DNA of 64,000 nucleotides, taken from UBA2185 sp964564625. GTDB lineage: Bacteria > Desulfobacterota > Syntrophia > Syntrophales > UBA2185. This document shows, piece after piece, positions 59,342 through 64,000 of the stretch. The notes under the pieces were generated by a model. That model worked only from the letters and a program-made list of their open reading frames with translations, had not been told where the DNA came from and made no database searches. The position numbers and the translations under genes were made by a program. The DNA lies in the NCBI GenBank assembly GCA_964564625.1, contig CAZMBE010000015.1, forward strand, positions 1-64,000. Direction: 5' to 3'. Every line of letters starts with the position of its first letter. The first letter of the stretch is position 1.

Positions 59342-60352
59342 TTAACTTGTCTTTGTACTGTGCAGCTTTTTCGTAATTTCTTGTATGACCTTGTTGATGC
59401 CTTCCCCTGTTGCAGCGGAAAATGTCAGTACTTTTATGCCTTTTTTTTCAAATATGTCAATTTCTTTTTTGATCAGTTCCCTCGTGACGGGCAGGTCAAT
59501 TTTATTGATGGCAACGACCTGGGGCTTTTCCAACAAAGACTGATTGAAAAGCGCAAGCTCCCGGTTCACAGTTTCAAAATCTTCCCAGGCGCTACTGTAA
59601 CCTTCACGGGAAATATCGAGAAGGTGAAGCAGAACAGCAGTTCTTTCAATATGGCGAAGAAAACGCGTTCCCATTCCTATTCCTTGATGGGCTCCTTTAA
59701 TTAAGCCGGGAATGTCGGCAATAACAAAGGTATCCATATTCCCGTATTTCACAACACCCAAGTGCGGGACTAGTGTGGTAAAAGGGTAATCGGCTATTTT
59801 GGGTCTCGCTGCAGAAACTTTAGATATGAATGTTGATTTACCAACATTGGGAAGACCGATGATACCCACATCGGCTAACAGCTTCAGCTCGAGGATGATC
59901 CAGCATTCCTCGCCCTTTATTCCTTCCTGGGCGTAACGAGGCGCCTGGTTCGTAGATGTGGCAAACCAAGCATTTCCTTTTCCTCCCATGCCACCCTTTG
60001 CTGCGACAAAATACTGCCCGTCTTCGCGGAGATCGGTCAGAATCTCACCCGTGTCTGCGTTTTTCACCAGTGTGCCAACCGGGACAATGATATTCACATC
60101 TTCGGAGTTCCTGCCGGTCCTGTTGCTCCCTTTTCCATGTTCGCCATGTCTTGCCATGTGGTGCTGCTTATACCTTAAATCAAGCAGTGTCCTGTGGCTG
60201 CTCTCGGCACGGATAATTATATCCCCGCCTTTACCGCCATCCCCTCCGTCCGGTCCGCCACGGGGGACAAACTTTTCTCGTCTGAAGCTGACACACCCCC
60301 GGCCGCCATCACCTGCCTTTATATATATTTTTACTTCATCGATGAAATTCAT
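59342..60352 (-). CDS. obg: GTPase Obg/CgtA
   Basis: This is a 336-residue protein. The Obg fold with Gly-rich helices (AGDGGRGCVSFRREKFVPRG, GGDGGKGGDIIIRAESSH) covers residues 1-155; the G domain has GLPNVGKSTFISKVS (~166), DIPGLIKGAH and NKIDLP. It has no OCT extension. It assists 50S assembly and stringent-response control. It lies upstream of proB and downstream of csp, in the rplU-rpmA-obg order common to bacteria, with csp and a terminator inserted. Confidence 0.95.
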   Translation of the reverse strand: MNFIDEVKIYIKAGDGGRGCVSFRREKFVPRGGPDGGDGGKGGDIIIRAESSHRTLLDLRYKQHHMARHGEHGKGSNRTGRNSEDVNIIVPVGTLVKNADTGEILTDLREDGQYFVAAKGGMGGKGNAWFATSTNQAPRYAQEGIKGEECWIILELKLLADVGIIGLPNVGKSTFISKVSAARPKIADYPFTTLVPHLGVVKYGNMDTFVIADIPGLIKGAHQGIGMGTRFLRHIERTAVLLHLLDISREGYSSAWEDFETVNRELALFNQSLLEKPQVVAINKIDLPVTRELIKKEIDIFEKKGIKVLTFSAATGEGINKVIQEITKKLHSTKTS

Positions 60353-60406
60353 AAAAAAATATTACCAAATGTCATTATTGATGGTTCTACGATCGTTTCA
60401 TTGCAT

Positions 60407-60447
60407 AAAGGATTTGAGGGTTCAATGGTTCGAGGGACCGAACCATT
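60407..60447. repeat. dispersed repeat with hairpin upstream of obg
   Basis: AAAGGATTTGAGGGTTCAA (60407-60425) matches, with one change, the reverse complement of a stretch at 55077-55096. AATGGTTCG (60424-60432) and CGAACCATT (60439-60447) form a perfect 9-bp hairpin, 55 nt before the obg start. Confidence 0.55.
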
Positions 60448-60490
60448 CACGTGAGTTCTATGGATGGTATCAACTTTCTCGGAGATGCGC

Positions 60491-60520
60491 CAAAAAAAGA
60501 GGCACCCAAAAAAGTGCCTC
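60491..60520 (-). terminator. rho-independent terminator after csp
   Basis: On the minus strand GAGGCAC (60520-60514), 8-nt loop, GTGCCTC (60505-60499), then seven T (60498-60492). It separates rplU-rpmA-csp from obg-proB. Confidence 0.85.
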
Positions 60521-60584
60521 GCATACATATCAGTACTTCACATGACATTGCGGCCATCTTTCTTTATGGCCCATCATGCCCATC

Positions 60585-60794
60585 CTATAATTTGCGTACG
60601 TCCACGGCCGCCTGTCCCTTATGATCCTGTTTTATTGTAAATTCAACACGTTCACCTTCCGCTAAACTGCGGAATCCCTCTCCTGCGATTGATGTATAGT
60701 GTACAAAAACATCCTCTCCTGATTCTCTGGAAATAAAACCATAGCCTTTTTTGTCGTTAAACCATTTAACAACGCCGGTTTCACGCTCATCCAT
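60585..60794 (-). CDS. cold-shock domain protein
   Basis: The protein has about 69 residues, a single cold-shock domain. TGVVKWFNDKKGYGFISRESG holds RNP1 and DVFVHYTSI holds RNP2, with KGQAAVDVRKL at the end. It binds RNA or single-stranded DNA. ATG 60794 is preferred (AGGAGG 11 nt upstream); TTG 60803 is too close to it. It lies 26-35 nt after rpmA and is followed by a terminator, so it is the end of the ribosomal-protein transcript. This is an unusual position between rpmA and obg. Confidence 0.92.
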   Translation of the reverse strand: MDERETGVVKWFNDKKGYGFISRESGEDVFVHYTSIAGEGFRSLAEGERVEFTIKQDHKGQAAVDVRKL

Positions 60795-60828
60795 TTTCCC
60801 CAAAGCCTCCTCTTTATTTGAAAGCTGG

Positions 60829-61083
60829 CTAAGTAGCGTACACGCTCACTTTTTTTCTTTTTTTGTCCAGCCTTTCATACGTCACGATGCCGTCAATTTT
60901 GGAAAAGATGGTGTAGTCTTTTCCTAAACCGACATTATTGCCGGGATGGATCTTTGTCCCGATCTGACGGACGATGATTGAGCCCGCATTAATCCTCTGG
61001 CCGCCAAATACCTTGATGCCCCGTCTTTGGGCGTTGCTGTCCCGTCCGTTTCGGGAACTTCCCTGTCCTTTTTTGTGTGCCAT
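60829..61083 (-). CDS. rpmA: 50S ribosomal protein L27
   Basis: This is an 84-residue protein. It opens MAHKKGQGSSRNGRDSNAQR and continues GIKVFGGQRINAGSIIVRQIG, the unmistakable L27 sequence. The N-terminus is the plain form with no cleavable extension, as in most Gram-negatives. It follows rplU by 12 nt. Confidence 0.97.
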   Translation of the reverse strand: MAHKKGQGSSRNGRDSNAQRRGIKVFGGQRINAGSIIVRQIGTKIHPGNNVGLGKDYTIFSKIDGIVTYERLDKKRKKVSVYAT

Positions 61084-61095
61084 TTTGTTACCCCG

Positions 61096-61407
61096 CTAAA
61101 TGGATATTTCCTTTATCTTCATTCTTGTCAATTGTTGACGGTGTCCTGTTTTTTTCTTATAACCTTTTCTTCTTTTCATTTTAAAGACATTTATCTTGCG
61201 TGCCTTCATCTGTTCTACGATCTCGCCGCTCACCTTTGCTCCTGTAAGAAATGGAGTCCCCACTCTCACCTCTTCATCTCTGGAGATCAACAATACCTCA
61301 TCGAAAAAAACACTATCTCCCTTGTCGCCGTGTATTTTTTCAATTTCGACTATATCTCCTGGCGATACCCTATGTTGTTTTCCACCTGTTTTTATGACTG
61401 CATACAT
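61096..61407 (-). CDS. rplU: 50S ribosomal protein L21
   Basis: The protein has 103 residues: MYAVIKTGGKQHRVSPGDIV, then VFFDEVLLI, VGTPFLTGAKVSGEIVEQ and the basic KRRKGYKKKTGHRQQLTRMKI. ATG 61407 is fixed by AAGGA 9 nt upstream; a TTG at 61425 would add a non-conserved leader. It is the first gene of the rplU-rpmA-csp transcript. Confidence 0.96.
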   Translation of the reverse strand: MYAVIKTGGKQHRVSPGDIVEIEKIHGDKGDSVFFDEVLLISRDEEVRVGTPFLTGAKVSGEIVEQMKARKINVFKMKRRKGYKKKTGHRQQLTRMKIKEISI

Positions 61408-61439
61408 ATAATTTAATCCTTGCAAAAAATTTGGGTTGC

Positions 61440-61469
61440 ACTGTAACGAAAATAAATACCATTTGTCAA
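61440..61469 (-). promoter_or_regulatory. candidate rplU promoter
   Basis: On the minus strand TTGACA (61469-61464), an 18-nt spacer and TACAGT (61445-61440) lie ~35 nt before the rplU start. Confidence 0.5.
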
Positions 61470-61549
61470 CATAATTTATTTGTTCACCTTTAAAAAAATC
61501 TTAGCAAAGAGTTGGATTTTTTAAATAATGGCCATCAGGAGGGTGTTTA

Positions 61550-61969
61550 CTAAGAAAAGATGCTTAACCTGTGACGATTTGTCTCGATGTCCCAGTACTT
61601 AGATAGAGCAAAACTCTGAGGAAATTTCGGATTGGCGAGATAAGGCAATGAGTCTTTTTTGAAGGACTCAATTAATCCCCGGAAAACGGTATCTTTTTCT
61701 TTGTTGTCCACGAAGGCCCTCTTTTTTCTGTATTCATACACGATCTCTGGTCCCATAATTTTCCTGAATATTTCGTAATGTTCAGGTTTGATGAAGTAGG
61801 ATGGTTGCAGTTCAACCCTGATTCTGATCAGTAGTTCAACTTTTGTTGTATCCCCTGCAATGGGTAGCGATGTGTCCCAAACTTCTACTTTAAGACCATT
61901 GGGGAGAAGTATCTCTTCTACCGGCATTATCATAATCATATTTTTACCATCTTTGTACTTGACCTGCAA
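61550..61969 (-). CDS. conserved protein, unknown function
   Basis: This is a 139-residue soluble protein with no signal or membrane segment. It is rich in beta-forming segments early (EILLPNGLKVEVWDTSLP, KVELLIRIRVELQPSYF) and a helical end (RGLIESFKKDSLPYLANP, FALSKYWDIE). I do not recognise a family with a known function; it resembles conserved deltaproteobacterial unknowns. TTG 61969 has AGGAA 6 nt upstream; ATG 61939 and 61933 are shorter options. It is divergent from the Cys-rich gene to its right. Confidence 0.6.
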   Translation of the reverse strand: MQVKYKDGKNMIMIMPVEEILLPNGLKVEVWDTSLPIAGDTTKVELLIRIRVELQPSYFIKPEHYEIFRKIMGPEIVYEYRKKRAFVDNKEKDTVFRGLIESFKKDSLPYLANPKFPQSFALSKYWDIETNRHRLSIFS

Positions 61970-62029
61970 ATATATTCCTCATATAAAGGAACAAAAATTA
62001 TCATTGCAGAATGGGGATGTTGTCTTGAA

Positions 62030-62845
62030 ATGACATATGATGACTTCATCCACCTGTGCCAGCCGGATGCACAAAAATCCTGCGGGGCCTGTTGTGGGCT
62101 CTATAATTATACTGACAGTACGAAAGAATCTCTGGTCACGCGACTAAGAGAAAGAGCAGATCGGTTCCTCAAAACTGTCACGTGTCCAGATGACTTGCCG
62201 GAATTTTCTGAGATGGTAATCATATCGGAAGACCAGACGAAACGTTATGAGGGCATCTATTGTTGTGAGTACTTAGGCTTCATCGATGCTGATGAAAAAA
62301 AAGTCGGTTGTCTTCTCCATCCGGATCGAAATGGCGGCGTAGATCTGAGAGACGTATCGTTTTACGGTAAGAATTTGTGTAAAGGACACCTCTGCCCAAG
62401 TTATCATTATCTCACGAGAGACGAGCAGCTCGCGCTCATACATATTACGGACGATTGGTACCTTTATGGTCTCTGTCTAACTGATGTAGATCTAGTGAAG
62501 TCATATTTTCGCATGATCAGCGAGAAAGTATTTGAAATGCCTTCACCTGACATATTCAAGAAGGGCGTACTGAGGGAAGTTGTCCTTCGTTTTCTTTCCT
62601 TCAAGATATCCTGGCCCTATCGATCACATGCCACAAATCGTTTCGGAAAGTATTGTTTCGATGGTTCTGAGTACATGATTAATCGTATTGATTATGAGAA
62701 ATTTGGTTGCGAGAGATCACAATTCGATAGCATTTTCACAAGCCTTGCTTCAGAATTTAAGAATGTGCGGGAATTAATGGATGGTGAAAGTCTGATACAA
62801 AGGAACATTGACGACTTCGTGCACGCATATGCGCGTGTTCGGTAG
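62030..62845 (+). CDS. Cys-rich metal-cluster-like protein
   Basis: This is a 271-residue protein. Cysteines cluster early: SCGACCGLYNYTD (~18-30), IYCCEYLGF (~76-84), VGCLLHPDRNGGVDLRD and LCKGHLCPSY (~115-124), giving eight or more Cys suited to an Fe-S or zinc site, as in YkgJ-like proteins. The C-terminal half is helical without Cys except near CFDGSEY and GCERSQF. The function is unknown. It is transcribed with hpt 21 nt downstream. ATG 62030 has no good RBS. Confidence 0.65.
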   Translation: MTYDDFIHLCQPDAQKSCGACCGLYNYTDSTKESLVTRLRERADRFLKTVTCPDDLPEFSEMVIISEDQTKRYEGIYCCEYLGFIDADEKKVGCLLHPDRNGGVDLRDVSFYGKNLCKGHLCPSYHYLTRDEQLALIHITDDWYLYGLCLTDVDLVKSYFRMISEKVFEMPSPDIFKKGVLREVVLRFLSFKISWPYRSHATNRFGKYCFDGSEYMINRIDYEKFGCERSQFDSIFTSLASEFKNVRELMDGESLIQRNIDDFVHAYARVR

Positions 62846-62866
62846 TGTCAAGTATGGGGGATTCAG

Positions 62867-63391
62867 GTGGGTGTGACAAAAAAGGAAATTCTTATTGCCA
62901 AAGCAGCTATCGATAAGAGAGTCTCAGAGTTAGCGGAGGCGATTTCCCGGGATTATGAGGGGAAAGAATTGATTCTGATCGGCGTTCTTAAAGGTGCTTT
63001 CATATTTATGGCAGACCTTATCCGCCAGCTTCGCTCCCCGTGCAAGATTGACTTTGTCAGGTTGGCAAGCTATGGTACGGGAACTATGAGCTCGGGAAGC
63101 ATCATGATTACAAAAGATATCGAGACACCAATAAAAGGTACGGACGTTCTCATTGTGGAAGACATTGTGGATACGGGCTTGACACTGTCTTTCCTGGTTG
63201 AAAGACTTAAGGAAAGAGATCCACGATCATTAAAAGTGTGCGTCTTCCTGGACAAAAAGGAAAGAAGAAAAGTTCCGTTTGAAGCTGATTATATAGGATT
63301 CGATATTCAGGACTGTTTTGTTGTGGGATACGGTCTTGATTTTAATGAAATGTATCGCTTCCTGCCTGATGTGTATGAAATTAAAGAGTAG
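62867..63391 (+). CDS. hpt: hypoxanthine phosphoribosyltransferase
   Basis: This is a 174-residue protein. The PRPP motif is VLIVEDIVDTGLTL (~97-110), with LIGVLKGAFIFMADLIRQL and the flexible-loop SYGTGTMSSG before it. The purine-binding KVPFEADYIGFDI and the ending FLPDVYEIKE match Hpt. It salvages hypoxanthine and guanine to IMP and GMP. GTG 62867 or GTG 62873 is the start; the upstream AGGTGG suits the second. It precedes the zinc-ribbon gene by 18 nt. Confidence 0.93.
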   Translation: MGVTKKEILIAKAAIDKRVSELAEAISRDYEGKELILIGVLKGAFIFMADLIRQLRSPCKIDFVRLASYGTGTMSSGSIMITKDIETPIKGTDVLIVEDIVDTGLTLSFLVERLKERDPRSLKVCVFLDKKERRKVPFEADYIGFDIQDCFVVGYGLDFNEMYRFLPDVYEIKE

Positions 63392-63409
63392 CAGGAGATA
63401 GGAGAAACC

Positions 63410-64000
63410 ATGATCGTTCAATGTAAAAGCTGTGGAACGAAATTTAATTTTGATGAGGCCATGATTGAAGGGGAAGGTGTATGGGGCCGGTGCAGCCGAT
63501 GTCAAAATGTTTTTTTTATGAAAAATCCTTTAAAGGAAGAAGCAACATCGCCGTTCGATGAGAAAAAAGCGGCAGAAGCAGGTCCATCTGCAATCAGCTC
63601 AGCAATGAGGAAGGATGTTGAAGACAAGCATCTTGATGTGAAGAAACCGGGGCCGGATTTTTTCAAAGAGATTGAAAAGGATATAGAAGACATTGATAAG
63701 GACAAGGGAACCGGTTTCGAAAAGGCAGAAGACGAGGAAATACATGATGAAGAAGGCATTGCTGAGAAAAAAATCGAAAAAAAACATGGATTGACGCTGG
63801 GCAGGCAACTTGTCTATTTATTTATCATCCTTTTGATCGGGGGCATTTACTTCCTGTTTTTTACCGAGACAAAGGGACAGATTTTGTTTGAAAAGTTACT
63901 CGGCACAGGTCCAAAAATTGAAGAAGTCGGTCCTGCGCAGGTTGACCTTATAGGTCTCAGACAGAGTCTGATCAATAACCTCATCATCGGGAACATACGT
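63410..64000 (+). CDS. zinc-ribbon membrane protein (MJ0042/DUF3426 type), 3' end outside window
   Basis: The frame is open to the last base (197 residues visible). Residues 1-37 form an MJ0042-type zinc ribbon: MIVQCKSCGTKFNFDE, then GVWGRCSRCQNVFFM (CxxC twice). A long acidic/basic, low-complexity linker (~40-125, many Glu/Lys/Asp) leads to one membrane helix (LVYLFIILLIGGIYFLFF, ~137-154) and a domain beginning past it (VDLIGLRQSLINNLIIGNIR), the DUF3426 start. AGGAG 6 nt before ATG 63410 fixes the start. It probably senses or anchors something at the inner membrane; the function is unknown. Confidence 0.8.
   Translation, partial: MIVQCKSCGTKFNFDEAMIEGEGVWGRCSRCQNVFFMKNPLKEEATSPFDEKKAAEAGPSAISSAMRKDVEDKHLDVKKPGPDFFKEIEKDIEDIDKDKGTGFEKAEDEEIHDEEGIAEKKIEKKHGLTLGRQLVYLFIILLIGGIYFLFFTETKGQILFEKLLGTGPKIEEVGPAQVDLIGLRQSLINNLIIGNIR

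Overview
The window looks like chromosomal DNA of a Gram-negative anaerobe, most likely a deltaproteobacterium (Desulfobacterota, Syntrophales-like). This is inference. The support is TolC/HlyD-type secretion, an LPS heptose gene (rfaE2), lipoproteins, inner-membrane YidC, typical delta-type genes (HEAT + HD-GYP pair, DUF2950 + DUF3300 pair, DUF3187, Cys-rich CGACC protein), about 50% GC and short palindromic RAYT-type repeats in several gaps. No rRNA, tRNA or CRISPR array was seen.

Layout. 1-5.9 kb is accessory and partly decayed: an open-ended unknown gene, an orphan DnaB N-terminal domain cut short at a repeat, an HD-GYP/HEAT-repeat pair beside a 92-bp palindromic repeat, a small membrane-anchored protein, and two pseudogenes (an excisionase-type HTH and a DUF21 membrane protein). 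5.9-9 kb carries a GH13_18 sugar phosphorylase and GAPDH. 9-10 kb holds two deletion derivatives of one RAYT/REP element family. 10-24 kb is a complete type I secretion locus: a secreted beta-propeller protein, a 2,569-residue RTX protein with a phospholipase-A2-like N-terminus, then TolC, an HlyB-type ABC exporter and HlyD.

24-28.7 kb (minus strand) has priA, dksA, rfaE2, comF and rsfS. 28.9-33.2 kb has a TIM-barrel epimerase-like protein, two oligopeptide permease subunits without their ATPases or binding protein, and a PAS-PAS-GGDEF cyclase, followed by a frameshifted Tim44-like pseudogene. 33.9-37.2 kb is a tight plus-strand run of sirtuin, GNAT, NRDE, NUDIX and histone-deacetylase-family genes ending in a clear terminator. 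37.4-45.1 kb holds envelope proteins: a CsgG-like protein facing a CsgG-like lipoprotein and a FlgT/LPP20-like protein, then DUF2950 (with a pentanucleotide repeat as its ribosome-binding site), DUF3300, a HerA-like ATPase and a small periplasmic protein.

45.3-49.8 kb is the conserved rpmH-rnpA-yidD-yidC-jag-mnmE cluster on the minus strand; rpmH is short and easily missed. 50-58.1 kb has DUF3187, then uvrB, an L,D-transpeptidase, uvrC, mntP and an O6-alkylguanine methyltransferase: a DNA-repair run with a cell-wall enzyme inside it. 58.2-61.4 kb (minus strand) is rplU-rpmA-csp-(terminator)-obg-proB. The right end has two deltaproteobacterial conserved unknowns, hpt and the start of a zinc-ribbon membrane protein that runs off the window.

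The most interesting element is the 14-kb type I secretion locus. The RTX substrate appears to carry a catalytic-looking HD dyad at its N-terminus and is made with a Cys-rich exported propeller protein.
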